This document shows positions 8,294 through 17,155 of a stretch of 46,980 nucleotides of DNA, one piece after another; positions within the stretch are counted from its first letter, which is position 1, and each line of letters starts with the position of its first letter. The translations under genes and the position numbers were made by a program. Origin of the DNA: Acidobacteriota bacterium (GTDB lineage: Bacteria; Acidobacteriota; Terriglobia; Terriglobales; Acidobacteriaceae); NCBI GenBank assembly GCA_019351975.1, contig JABBOG010000029.1, positions 1-46,980 of the forward strand, written 5' to 3'. The notes beneath the pieces were generated by a model. It saw only the letters and a program-made list of their open reading frames with translations, was not told the DNA's origin and ran no database searches.

Positions 8294-9579
8294 CGTTCCT
8301 CTCCTAACATCGCAAGCACCGCATCGACCGTCCGCGCTGTCGCTCCCTGCTGTTCTTCAAACACGCTCCGCCCGCGTTCGCCCATAGCCTGCGCCAGCGC
8401 CGTATCCGTCAGCAGCGCCACCAGCGCAGCCTCCAGCTCCCCCCGATTCCGCACCACGCGCAGCCCCTCCGACTCCATCATCTTTGCGACGATGTCCCGA
8501 AAATTCTCAAACGACGCCCCCATCAACACCGGCACGCCAAACTGCGCTGGCTCCAGCGGATTATGCCCTCCACGCTTCACCAGACTTCCACCGACAAACG
8601 CCACCGATCCCACACCGTACACGGCAGCCAGGTCTCCAATCGTATCCAGCAGCAACACGCTTCCTGCGCGCACATCACCTGCGTGCACAGCAAGCTCGCT
8701 ACAACGCAACACAGCAGCGCCACCCTGCCGAATCCTGGTCGCCACGGCCTCAAACCGCTCCGGGTGCCGTGGCGCAATCACCAGTACGCTTTCCGGTGAT
8801 GCCTTCAAAACTCCCGGCCATGCCGCCAGCAGCATCTCCTCCTCGCCATCCAGCGTGCTTCCAGCAACCACCACCCGCAGATCTCCAACCGCTGTGCGAA
8901 TGCGCTGCGCCATCGCATTCTCCCCACGGCTCCGCACGTCATACTTCAGGTTCCCCGACACCCGCACGTTTTCCGCTCGCACACCCACAATCACCAGCCG
9001 CAGCGCATCCTCCTCGCTCTGCGCCAGCCACACCGTAGGCATCCGCATCACGCTTCCCCACACCGATTGCACGCGCATCGTGCGATGAAACGAACGGTCG
9101 CTCATACGCGCATTCGCAACCGCCACAGGAATTCCCGCGCGCGCGCACTCATGCAGCATCCTCGGCCACAGCTCACTCTCCATCAGGACCATCGCCTCAG
9201 GCTTCAGCGCCCGCAGATACGCACGCACCGCAAAACCGAAGTCCAGCGGCATATAAAACACGCGCTCCGCGCCAAACCTCTTCTGCGCCAGCGCCTGCCC
9301 CGTTCGCGTCGTCGCCGAGACTACAACGCAATACCCCGCGCCCAGAGCCATCTCCAGCTCAACCACAAGCCGCGTCGCCGCCAGCACCTCGCCCACGCTC
9401 ACCGCATGCACCCACACCACACGTCTTCTCGCAATCGCCGTCGTCAGCGCTTTCGGTACACCGCCGAGCCGCTGCTGCAGCCCTTCACGATACCGCTGCG
9501 TCGTTGCCATACGAAGCAGCCACCACGGCGCACTCAACACGAGCGCAACCGTCAGCAGCGCGCTGTAGGCCAGCATCAT
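8290..9579 (-). CDS. waaA: 3-deoxy-D-manno-octulosonic acid transferase WaaA
   Basis: WaaA (KdtA) transfers Kdo to lipid IVA. The 429-residue product starts at ATG 9579 (GGGAGCGAGG just upstream; the next codon is also ATG). A longer upstream reading would run through the divergent promoter region and is rejected. An N-terminal membrane anchor is followed by WVHAVSVGEV (56-65) with the catalytic Glu64, and a GT-B C-terminal half with GSLVKRGGHNPLEPA. It heads a minus-strand operon lpxK-waaC-ICMT-DUF3108-DUF2007-queC. Number of Kdo residues added cannot be told. Confidence 0.93.
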   Translation of the reverse strand: MMLAYSALLTVALVLSAPWWLLRMATTQRYREGLQQRLGGVPKALTTAIARRRVVWVHAVSVGEVLAATRLVVELEMALGAGYCVVVSATTRTGQALAQKRFGAERVFYMPLDFGFAVRAYLRALKPEAMVLMESELWPRMLHECARAGIPVAVANARMSDRSFHRTMRVQSVWGSVMRMPTVWLAQSEEDALRLVIVGVRAENVRVSGNLKYDVRSRGENAMAQRIRTAVGDLRVVVAGSTLDGEEEMLLAAWPGVLKASPESVLVIAPRHPERFEAVATRIRQGGAAVLRCSELAVHAGDVRAGSVLLLDTIGDLAAVYGVGSVAFVGGSLVKRGGHNPLEPAQFGVPVLMGASFENFRDIVAKMMESEGLRVVRNRGELEAALVALLTDTALAQAMGERGRSVFEEQQGATARTVDAVLAMLGEER

Positions 9580-9657
9580 CCCTCGCTCCCGCCCGCGCTT
9601 TTTTGTTTCCACCGCATCCTGAAGAGGATAATCGAAGCGAGCCGTAAAAACTCTGCT

Positions 9658-10161
9658 ATGACCCAAATGCCCCTGAACATACGCTCCGCAACTCCGCAAG
9701 ACGCCGCCACAATCCTCCGCTTCATCCGCGAGCTCGCCGCCTACGAGCGCGAGCCCGACGCCGTGCTCGCCACAGAAGCCGATCTGCTGCGCGACGGCTG
9801 GGGCACACCTCCTCGCTTCACCGCACTCATCGCCGAATATGATGGTAGCGCCGTCGGTTTTGCCCTCTACTTCACCACCTACTCCACCTGGCGCGGACAT
9901 CACGGCATCCGCCTCGAAGACATCTACGTCACACCAGCAATGCGCGGCAAGGGTATTGGAAAGGCCCTACTGGCGCGGCTCGCGCACATCGCCGTCGAGC
10001 AAGGCTGCCCGCGCCTCGAGTGGGACGTCCTCAACTGGAACGAGCCCGCCATCGCCTTCTACCGCAGCATCGGCGCACATCGTCTCACCGAGTGGAGCAT
10101 CATGCGCCTCTCCGATGCTGCCCTGTTGCACCTCGCCTCACACAACTCTCCCGTATCGTAG
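9658..10161 (+). CDS. GNAT family N-acetyltransferase
   Basis: A 167-residue acetyltransferase. It starts with NIRSATPQDAATILRFIREL and has the acetyl-CoA site IYVTPAMRGKGIGKALLARL, then LEWDVLNWNEPAIAFYRSIGA. This arrangement resembles the spermidine/diamine acetyltransferase (SSAT-like) branch, but the acceptor is unknown. The start at 9658 is the first ATG after the divergent intergenic gap. No strong ribosome site is visible and 9667 is an alternative. The stop lies 6 bp before trmFO, suggesting co-transcription. Confidence 0.85.
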   Translation: MTQMPLNIRSATPQDAATILRFIRELAAYEREPDAVLATEADLLRDGWGTPPRFTALIAEYDGSAVGFALYFTTYSTWRGHHGIRLEDIYVTPAMRGKGIGKALLARLAHIAVEQGCPRLEWDVLNWNEPAIAFYRSIGAHRLTEWSIMRLSDAALLHLASHNSPVS

Positions 10162-10167
10162 AAGCTA

Positions 10168-11652
10168 ATGAAGAAAATTCACATCATCGGCGGAGGTCTC
10201 GCCGGCCCAGAAGCCGCACTGCAGGCCGCCAGCCTCGGCTGCAACGTCATCCTCTCGGAGATGCGCCCCGTGCGCTCCACCGAAGCCCATCAAACCTCCG
10301 ACTTCGCCGAGCTTGTCTGCTCCAACTCCCTCAAGAGTGAGAGCGAAAACACCGCTCCGTGGCTGCTCAAACAGGAGATGCGCCGCGCCGGCTCCTTCCT
10401 GCTGCAAGCCGCCGACGCCAGCGCCGTTCCCGCCGGCCACGCTCTCGCCGTCGATCGTATCGAGTTCTCTCGCCGCGTCGCAGCGCGGATCGAATCCCAC
10501 CCCAATATCGAAGTCCGCCGCGAAGAGGTCACCCACCTCAACGAGACCGACCTCGACACCATCACCATCCTCGCCAGCGGCCCCCTCACTAGCTCCCCTC
10601 TCGCCGCTGAACTCCAGCGCCTCACCGGCGCCGAGCACCTCGCCTTCTACGACAGCATCTCTCCCATCGTCGACGCCAGCACCATCGACATGGACAAAGT
10701 CTACTTCGCCGCCCGCTGGGACAAAGGCACCGCCGACTACATCAACTGCCCCTTCACCAAAGACGAATACGACGCCTTCATCGAAGCCCTCGCCACCGCC
10801 GAAAAGATCGAACAAAAAGCCTGGGAAGCCCTTCCCTCCAACCCCATACGAATGCCTGTCATCCTGAGCGAAGGCTCGCGCAACTTCAAGCCGCAGTCGA
10901 AGGACCCCGAAGGTCTACACCCCGACACAACCGCCCATCCCTTTTCTCTCTCGAATCCCACGAACTCCTCCGCCGCCGCTGGCCTGCAATACTTCGAAGG
11001 CTGCCTTCCCATCGAAGAGACCGCACGCCGCGGCCGCGACACGCTCCGCTTCGGCCCCATGAAGCCCGCCGGCCTCACCAACCCACGCACCGGCCGCTGG
11101 CCCTACGCCGCCGTGCAGTTGCGCCAGGAAACCCTTCGCGCCGACAGCTACAACCTCGTCGGCTTCCAGAACTCCCTCAAATACGGGGAGCAGGCCCGCA
11201 TCCTCCGCATGATCCCCGGCCTTGAAAACGCGAAGTTCCTCCGTTACGGCCAGATCCACCGCAACACCTACATCCACGCCCCCTCACTCCTCACCGAAAC
11301 ACTCCAGCTCAAGGCCCACCCCAGCATCCTCATCGCCGGCCAACTCTCCGGCGTCGAAGGCTACACCGAATCCATCGCCAGCGGCCTGCTCGCTGGCCGT
11401 TACGCCGCTGCACTCGCTCGCGGCCAGCAGCCCACGCCCGCACCCCGCATCACCGGCAACGGCTCCCTCATCCACTACATCACCCACGCCGACCACAAAA
11501 AGTTCCAGCCCGCCAACATTACCTTCGACCTTCTCGTTCCCCTCGAAGACGACCTACGCAAAAAAATTCGCGACAAAAAAGAGCGCCACCGCATCCAGTG
11601 CGAACGCGCCCTCGTAGCCTGGGACGCATGGCTTCAGCAGACACTGACCTAA
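10168..11652 (+). CDS. trmFO: Methylenetetrahydrofolate-tRNA (uracil-54-C5) methyltransferase TrmFO, with in-frame repeat insertion
   Basis: TrmFO makes ribothymidine at position 54 of tRNA using methylene-THF and FADH2. The FAD motif GGGLAGPEAA is at 8-17 and the conserved Cys51 is in VCSNSLKS. The second conserved cysteine, in YFEGCLPIEE, is at about 279. The protein is 494 residues, longer than the usual 435-470. The excess lies just before Cys279, where residues from about 229 to 270 read VILSEGSRNF...KDPEG and match a non-coding repeat elsewhere in the window (31738-31797). The frame is kept open, so the enzyme may be functional. It converges on der with a 7-bp gap. Confidence 0.92.
   Translation: MKKIHIIGGGLAGPEAALQAASLGCNVILSEMRPVRSTEAHQTSDFAELVCSNSLKSESENTAPWLLKQEMRRAGSFLLQAADASAVPAGHALAVDRIEFSRRVAARIESHPNIEVRREEVTHLNETDLDTITILASGPLTSSPLAAELQRLTGAEHLAFYDSISPIVDASTIDMDKVYFAARWDKGTADYINCPFTKDEYDAFIEALATAEKIEQKAWEALPSNPIRMPVILSEGSRNFKPQSKDPEGLHPDTTAHPFSLSNPTNSSAAAGLQYFEGCLPIEETARRGRDTLRFGPMKPAGLTNPRTGRWPYAAVQLRQETLRADSYNLVGFQNSLKYGEQARILRMIPGLENAKFLRYGQIHRNTYIHAPSLLTETLQLKAHPSILIAGQLSGVEGYTESIASGLLAGRYAAALARGQQPTPAPRITGNGSLIHYITHADHKKFQPANITFDLLVPLEDDLRKKIRDKKERHRIQCERALVAWDAWLQQTLT
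10855..10914 (+). repeat. Repeat A copy inside trmFO
   Basis: The segment begins cctgtcatcctgagcgaag and ends aaggaccccgaag. Both ends are identical in an intergenic copy at 31738-31797, with a different middle. Here it is read in frame as part of TrmFO. About 60 bp of recognisable element sit in a larger insertion of roughly 120 bp. Confidence 0.75.
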
Positions 11653-11659
11653 TCCCGTT

Positions 11660-13567
11660 TTACTCTGCCTTCTTCTTATTCCGCGCCTTCACCTTGAACC
11701 AGATCGGGCTTCCAATAAACTTGAACGTATCCCGAATCTCATTCGCCAGAAAGCGCTCATAACTGAAGTGCAGCTTCACATCGCGATCCGTAAACAGCAC
11801 AAACGTCGGCGGCGCCACTGCAGCCTGCGTCATGTAGTAGATCTTCACGCGTCGATTCATCGGCACGCTCGCCCGCTGAAAATCAATCTTGTCCAGAAAG
11901 CGGTTCATCGCACCCGTAGACACCCGCTTGCGCCGCTCCCGCGACACCAGCTCCACCTTCTTGAACACCTCTTCAATCCCCTTCGATTCCGCCGCCGAAA
12001 CAAACAACAGCGGCGCGTACTCCAGGTACTTCAGCGAGTCCCGCACCTGCTGCTCATACAGCTTCTTGTCCGCCGGCGCGCTCCCATCAAACAGCGTCTT
12101 TCCATCCGCCCCAACCTTGGTCACAAGATCCCACTTGTTCACCACAATAATCACGCTGCGTCCGCTCTCATGCGCGTAGCCGCCGATGTTCGCATCCGCC
12201 GCCGCCACACCCTCCGTCGCATCGATCACCAGCAACGACACATCCGCCGCCTCCAGATGCTTCCGGCTCATAATCACCGACAGCTTCTCCGCCATCAGCT
12301 TCGTCTTTCCCTTGCGCCGAATCCCCGCCGTGTCGATGAACCGGAAGCTATGCCCATCGCGCTCCACCACCTCATCCACAGCATCGCGCGTCGTTCCCGC
12401 AATCGGCGAAACAATCGCCCGGTCGCTCCCCGTCAGCGCGTTCAGCAGCGTGCTCTTGCCCACATTCGGTCGCCCGATGATCGCAATCTTCGTCTCGCGC
12501 GCAACATGCTCGCCATGCGACCGCAATCTGCGCCCCGCGGGTTCCACCTCATCGGGTCCATCCTGCGGCCCCGGCAGCGGATCGCCCCCGCCGTCCTCAT
12601 CCTCTTCAAACTCTTCCTCGAAACCCTCCTGGTTTTCACTTGGCTCTTCCGCCACGAACTCCGGCGGCAGCGCTGCCCACACCTCATCCAGCAGATCCCC
12701 AATCCCCGATCCATGCTCTGCCGAAATCGGGCAAACATTCCTGAAGCCCAACTGGCGAAAGTTCTCCGCCGCTGCATACATCTCCGGCGCATCCATCTTG
12801 TTCACGGCCAGAAAGATCGGCTTTCCACCGCGCAGCAACAGCCGCGCCAGCTCCACATCCGGCGCAGCCAACTCCGTCCGCCCATCCACCACCATGATGA
12901 TGACATCGGCCTCTTCAAGCCCCACCTTCGCCTGCCGAAAGATCTCCGACGGAATCAGCGCCTCGTCATCCGGCACCACACCCCCCGTATCCACCAGCCG
13001 AACATCGCGCCCCGCCCACTCCACATCGCCATAGATGCGGTCCCGCGTGATCCCCGGCTCATCGCCCACAATCGACCGCCGCGTCTGCGTCAGCCGATTG
13101 AACAGCGTCGATTTCCCCACATTCGGTCGACCGCAGATCGCCACCAGCGCCTGTCGCGTCACATCCCGATGCCCCGCATCCGTCGCCAGCGTGATCTGCG
13201 CCGCAATCGACTCCGCCTCGCTCCACGCGCGCTCCTCATGCCTGCTGCCCGCCCCGCCCGCAACCGACTCCCTGCGCTTGCTGCGCACCTCCTTCGCAGG
13301 CACCTCCTGCTCGCTCGCAAAGCCCCGTGTCCCAGCCTCATCGCGGTTCCGCAGCACAACCTTCCGCTCCCGCTCCGGGCTCTTCGTCGGCGTCTTCGCC
13401 GCCTTCACCGCCGCAGCCTTCTTCGCCGCAAGCTCCTTGCGCTTCTTCGGCGAAACCGCTCCCGTCGTCGCCGTTCCACGCGGCGCACTCTTGCCCATCT
13501 TCGGACGCGTGCTCGCCTGCCGATGCTTCTTCCCCAGCCGTTTCTTCTCTGTACGCTTCGGTGCCAT
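11660..13567 (-). CDS. der: Ribosome-assembly GTPase Der (EngA) with long basic N-terminal extension
   Basis: Der is a tandem-GTPase factor for 50S ribosome assembly. Two G domains are clear, with GRPNVGKST near 146 and again near 365, each followed by G2-G4 elements (DTGG/NKMD and DTAG/NKWD), then a KH-like C-terminal domain. The product is 635 residues against the usual 440-490. The excess is an N-terminal Lys/Arg/Ala-rich region of about 140 residues and an acidic linker (about 306-345) between the G domains. The chosen ATG (13567) has AGAGG upstream; starts at 13594 or 13672 are possible but lack ribosome sites or overlap dinG. Confidence 0.93.
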   Translation of the reverse strand: MAPKRTEKKRLGKKHRQASTRPKMGKSAPRGTATTGAVSPKKRKELAAKKAAAVKAAKTPTKSPERERKVVLRNRDEAGTRGFASEQEVPAKEVRSKRRESVAGGAGSRHEERAWSEAESIAAQITLATDAGHRDVTRQALVAICGRPNVGKSTLFNRLTQTRRSIVGDEPGITRDRIYGDVEWAGRDVRLVDTGGVVPDDEALIPSEIFRQAKVGLEEADVIIMVVDGRTELAAPDVELARLLLRGGKPIFLAVNKMDAPEMYAAAENFRQLGFRNVCPISAEHGSGIGDLLDEVWAALPPEFVAEEPSENQEGFEEEFEEDEDGGGDPLPGPQDGPDEVEPAGRRLRSHGEHVARETKIAIIGRPNVGKSTLLNALTGSDRAIVSPIAGTTRDAVDEVVERDGHSFRFIDTAGIRRKGKTKLMAEKLSVIMSRKHLEAADVSLLVIDATEGVAAADANIGGYAHESGRSVIIVVNKWDLVTKVGADGKTLFDGSAPADKKLYEQQVRDSLKYLEYAPLLFVSAAESKGIEEVFKKVELVSRERRKRVSTGAMNRFLDKIDFQRASVPMNRRVKIYYMTQAAVAPPTFVLFTDRDVKLHFSYERFLANEIRDTFKFIGSPIWFKVKARNKKKAE

Positions 13568-13653
13568 CGCTCTCAAAACCTCTGTCTCTTTCATGGTCGC
13601 ACGCATCCATGCCCGCACGGCGAACAAACGGCGGATATCATCGACATAGCCTG

Positions 13654-15741
13654 ATGCCTTCCTCCACCCCACTCACCGCCATCAAGGACGCTCTGCCCGA
13701 TCAGAAGCTGCCCACCCTCTACGACTTCTTCCATCCCGGCGGAATCCTCGCCAAATCCTCCCTCGCCTTCGAGCACCGCCCCGGCCAGTACGCCATGGCC
13801 AAACAGATCGAACAATGCTTCGCCGACCGCCGCCATCTCATCGTCGAAGCCGGTACCGGCACCGGCAAAACCCTCGCCTACCTGCTCCCCGCCCTGCGCC
13901 GCGCCCGTGAACAAAAACAGCGCATCATCATCTCCACCGGCACCAAAAACCTCCAGGAGCAGATCTTCTTCAAGGACATTCCCTTCCTCGAATCCCTTCT
14001 CGGCCCCCTCAAAGTCTGCTATATGAAGGGCCGCGCCAACTACATCTGCAAGCAGAAGCTCTACGCCCTGCGCGACAGCCCGCTGCTCTCCGGCCTCGAC
14101 GAAATCTCGCAGTTCCACTCCATCCTGCAATGGGAGCGCACAACCGAAACCGGCGACCGCGCCGAAGTCGACGACCTCCCCGAAAGCTCCTCCCTCTGGC
14201 ACAAACTCGACGCCCGCAGCGAAGTCTGTCTCGGCCAGACCTGCCCCAACTGGGAGCAGTGCTTCATCACCTCCATGCGCCGCAAAGCCCTCGAATCCGA
14301 CATCGTCATCGTCAACCACCACCTCTTCTTCGCCGACCTCTCCATCAAGCAGCAGGCCGCCGGTGCACCCGACGCTGGCATCCTCCCCGAAGCCGCCGCC
14401 GTCATCTTCGACGAAGCCCATGAGCTCGAAGACATCGCCAGCCAGTACTTCGGCATCGCCCTCTCCAACGCCCGCTTCGACGAGCTCGCCCGCGACACCG
14501 AATCCATGCTGCGCTCCAAAGGCGCCAGCTCCTCCGCCATCGAAAGCTCTACCCAGACCGTTCGCGAGCGCTCCAAACTCTTCTTCGCCTCGCTCCCCGC
14601 TGGACCCTCCGACCTCGGCCGCCTCGAATTCATCGACCGCGCCGACTTCCTCGAAGCCCGCGGCGACGCCTACATCGGTGCCACCAACGCCCTCCAGCGC
14701 CTCGAAGCCGAGCTCGAACGCCTCCGCGACGTCGAAGAGGCCACCGGCCTTCGCAAGCGCGCCGCCGACATACGCAACCACCTCAAATTCCTCCTCGAAT
14801 CCACCGACCCTAACACCGTCTTCTGGATCGAACGCCGCGCCACCAGCGGCCTCCGCAACGCAGCGCGCAACACACGCGACAACGCCGGCCCACAGTCCTT
14901 CAGCACCCACCTCCAGGCCACCCCCATCGACGTCTCCACCCTCATGGCCGACACCCTCTTCGAGCGCTATCCCAGCGTCATCCTCACCTCCGCCACCCTC
15001 ACCGTCGCCGCCCAGGACGGCACGCCCAGCTTCGACCACCTCAAGACCCGCCTCGGCATCCCCTTCCCCAAAGAGCTCGTCGTCCCCAGCCACTTCGACT
15101 ACGCGCGCCAGGCCCTCCTCTACCTCCCGCCCGGCATGCCCGCGCCCCGCGACCCCAACTTCCTTCCCCAGGCCGCGGAAAGAATCCGCCGCGTGCTCGA
15201 GATCACTCGCGGCCGCGCCTTCTGCCTCTTCACCAGCCACGCCCAGATGCGCGAGCTCCACGACCGCCTCCTCTCGCAGCTCCCCTATCCGCTGCTCATG
15301 CAGGGCTCCGCACCCCGCCACATCCTCCTCCAGCAGTTCCGCGACACCCCCAACGCCGTCCTCTTCGGCACCAGCTCCTTCTGGCAGGGTATCGACGTTC
15401 AGGGCGAGCAACTCTCCTGCGTCATCATCGACAAGCTTCCCTTCGCCGTCCCCTCCGACCCCATCATGAAAGCCCGCACCGACGCCATCACCGCCGCCGG
15501 CGGCAACGCCTTCAACGACCTGCAGGTTCCGCAGGCCGTCATCGCCCTCAAGCAGGGCTTCGGCCGCCTCATCCGCTCCCTCACCGACCGCGGCGTCCTC
15601 ATGCTCCTCGACCCCCGCATCCGCACCACCCGCTACGGCGCCACCTTCCTCGATAGCCTCCCACCCTACGCCCGCACCGACGACATCACCCAGGTCGAAC
15701 GCTTCTTCGACACGGCAAAGACGCCACCAATGCGCGCCTAG
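13654..15741 (+). CDS. dinG: DinG/XPD-family ATP-dependent DNA helicase
   Basis: A 695-residue superfamily-2 helicase. Walker A EAGTGTGKT is at 65-73, Walker B DEAH at 253-256, and a late QGIDVQGEQL plus GFGRLIRS motif VI is present. Four cysteines (132, 192, 197, 203) are spaced as expected for the iron-sulfur cluster of DinG/XPD helicases, which unwind DNA 5' to 3' in repair of R-loops and stalled forks. It is divergent from der with 86 bp between. DinG versus YoaA cannot be separated by eye. Confidence 0.9.
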   Translation: MPSSTPLTAIKDALPDQKLPTLYDFFHPGGILAKSSLAFEHRPGQYAMAKQIEQCFADRRHLIVEAGTGTGKTLAYLLPALRRAREQKQRIIISTGTKNLQEQIFFKDIPFLESLLGPLKVCYMKGRANYICKQKLYALRDSPLLSGLDEISQFHSILQWERTTETGDRAEVDDLPESSSLWHKLDARSEVCLGQTCPNWEQCFITSMRRKALESDIVIVNHHLFFADLSIKQQAAGAPDAGILPEAAAVIFDEAHELEDIASQYFGIALSNARFDELARDTESMLRSKGASSSAIESSTQTVRERSKLFFASLPAGPSDLGRLEFIDRADFLEARGDAYIGATNALQRLEAELERLRDVEEATGLRKRAADIRNHLKFLLESTDPNTVFWIERRATSGLRNAARNTRDNAGPQSFSTHLQATPIDVSTLMADTLFERYPSVILTSATLTVAAQDGTPSFDHLKTRLGIPFPKELVVPSHFDYARQALLYLPPGMPAPRDPNFLPQAAERIRRVLEITRGRAFCLFTSHAQMRELHDRLLSQLPYPLLMQGSAPRHILLQQFRDTPNAVLFGTSSFWQGIDVQGEQLSCVIIDKLPFAVPSDPIMKARTDAITAAGGNAFNDLQVPQAVIALKQGFGRLIRSLTDRGVLMLLDPRIRTTRYGATFLDSLPPYARTDDITQVERFFDTAKTPPMRA

Positions 15742-15759
15742 TATCCTTCTTATAGCCCT

Positions 15760-16026
15760 ATGGGACGCAACCTCTACATCCTCGCCGCCACCATCGCCGC
15801 CCTCTCGCTGCTCTCCATCGTGCTCTCCTTCACCAACATCGCACAGCAGCCGGGCTCCCCCGGCGACGCCTCCCTCTGGCGCATGACCAGCATCGCCCTC
15901 CTCTGCGTCTCCCTCATCATCGCCCTCGGCGGCATCCTCAGCTCGCTCTTCGAGCAGGCCGAGCGCCGCCACGCCGCCACTCGCCAAAAGGACCGCGAAC
16001 AGAAACGCCGCCGCCGCTCCGAGTAG
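15760..16026 (+). CDS. Small two-helix membrane protein
   Basis: An 88-residue product with two hydrophobic helices (about 5-26 and 42-64) joined by a polar loop, then a strongly basic C-terminal tail (QKDREQKRRRRSE). It lies 18 bp after dinG on the same strand. No family is recognised. Codon use matches the neighbours and the two clear membrane segments make it a likely real gene; the function is unknown. Confidence 0.6.
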   Translation: MGRNLYILAATIAALSLLSIVLSFTNIAQQPGSPGDASLWRMTSIALLCVSLIIALGGILSSLFEQAERRHAATRQKDREQKRRRRSE

Positions 16027-16084
16027 CATATTCGCTAGAATGGTAGATGGCGCGCAAGCGTCCCCGATTGGAGTCCCAACCACC

Positions 16085-16471
16085 ATGTTCGAAGTCACGG
16101 TACAGGCCGGTTTTTCTTCAGGCCACTACCTCCGCAACTACCGCGGCAAGTGCGAAAACCCGCACGGCCACAACTACCGCGTCCTCGTCACTCTCGTCGG
16201 CGACGAACTCGACGAAGCCGGCCTTCTCCTCGACTTCAAGCTCCTCAAGCAGGTCCTTCGCCCCACCGTCGACTACCTCGATCACCAGATGATCAACGAC
16301 CTCGAGCCCTTCACCACCCTCAACCCCTCCGCTGAAAACCTCGCCCGCTACTTCTTCGAAAAAACTGCCTCGCAGATGCACGAAATGACTTCCGGCCGCG
16401 TCCGCGTCAAAGACTGCACCCTCTACGAGACCGACACCAGCTTCGCACGCTACTACGAGGCAACCCTGTAA
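16085..16471 (+). CDS. queD: 6-carboxytetrahydropterin synthase QueD
   Basis: QueD converts 7,8-dihydroneopterin triphosphate to 6-carboxytetrahydropterin, the first committed step of 7-deazaguanine synthesis. Zinc ligands His14 (SSGHY), His28 and His30 (NPHGHNY) and the catalytic Cys23 (GKCENPHGH) are present, with LDFKLLK and YETDTSFARY downstream. The 128-residue form starting at 16085 matches family length; an upstream ATG at 16040 would add 15 unrelated residues. The stop directly abuts the ATG of queE. Confidence 0.94.
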   Translation: MFEVTVQAGFSSGHYLRNYRGKCENPHGHNYRVLVTLVGDELDEAGLLLDFKLLKQVLRPTVDYLDHQMINDLEPFTTLNPSAENLARYFFEKTASQMHEMTSGRVRVKDCTLYETDTSFARYYEATL

Positions 16472-17155
16472 ATGCATCTCATCGAGCTCTACAAATCGGT
16501 CCAGGGTGAAAGCTCCTTCGCTGGCGTTCCCTGCATCTTTGTGCGGCTCGCAGGCTGCAACCTGCGCTGCTCCTGGTGCGACTCCGAGTACACCTTCACC
16601 GGCGGCAAGCCCTTCACCGACGACGAGATCATCGCCCACATCGGAGCCCTCCAGCCCTGCCGCCTCATCGAGTTCACCGGCGGTGAGCCCATGCTCCAGG
16701 CCCGCGATCTCCTCCCCCTCATGGACCGCCTCCTCGCCATGAACTACACCCTCATGATCGAAACCAGTGGCGAGCGGCCCCTCGCAGAAGTCCCCCGCGC
16801 CGTCCACAAGATCGTCGACGTAAAGTGCCCCGGCGCCGGAGCCGCCGCTAACAGCTTCCGCCTCGAGAACCTCGACGCCCTCACACCCTACGACGAGGTC
16901 AAATTCGTCCTTACCAACCGCGCCGACTACGAGTTCGCGCGCGACTTCATCCAGACCCACGGCCTCGCCGTCCGCTGCGGCGACATCCTCCTCTCCCCCG
17001 CCTTCCTCAAATCCCCCACCGACCAGCGCTCCACCGACAACTGCGCCCTCGACCCACGCCTCCTCGTCGAATGGATGCTCGCCGACGGCGTCCCTGCTCG
17101 CCTCAGCATGCAGATCCACAAGTACATCTGGGAGCCCCGCAAAAAGGGCGTCTAA
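16472..17155 (+). CDS. queE: 7-carboxy-7-deazaguanine synthase QueE (radical SAM)
   Basis: QueE is a radical-SAM enzyme that contracts 6-carboxytetrahydropterin to 7-carboxy-7-deazaguanine. The cluster-binding cysteines are Cys29, Cys33 and Cys36 in CNLRCSWCDSEYTF; the spacing CX3CX2C is canonical. FTGGEPM follows at 68-74. The 227-residue length is typical. It abuts queD with no gap and its 3' end overlaps the convergent glycosyltransferase stop by 4 bp. The product feeds QueC, encoded at 3707-4429. Confidence 0.95.
   Translation: MHLIELYKSVQGESSFAGVPCIFVRLAGCNLRCSWCDSEYTFTGGKPFTDDEIIAHIGALQPCRLIEFTGGEPMLQARDLLPLMDRLLAMNYTLMIETSGERPLAEVPRAVHKIVDVKCPGAGAAANSFRLENLDALTPYDEVKFVLTNRADYEFARDFIQTHGLAVRCGDILLSPAFLKSPTDQRSTDNCALDPRLLVEWMLADGVPARLSMQIHKYIWEPRKKGV

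Noticed and set aside
9580-9903. A longer start for waaA
   Set aside because: It would read through the divergent gap and into the acetyltransferase gene. The ATG at 9579 gives the normal WaaA N-terminus.
13591-16098. An 835-codon minus-strand frame opposite the DinG gene, rich in Gly, Glu, Ala and Val
   Set aside because: It is the mirror of GC-ending codons in dinG. It has no family motifs, while the plus strand has clear helicase motifs. Similar long antisense frames opposite moeA, trmFO, the M61, GH79, phospholipase D and glmS genes were dropped for the same reason.
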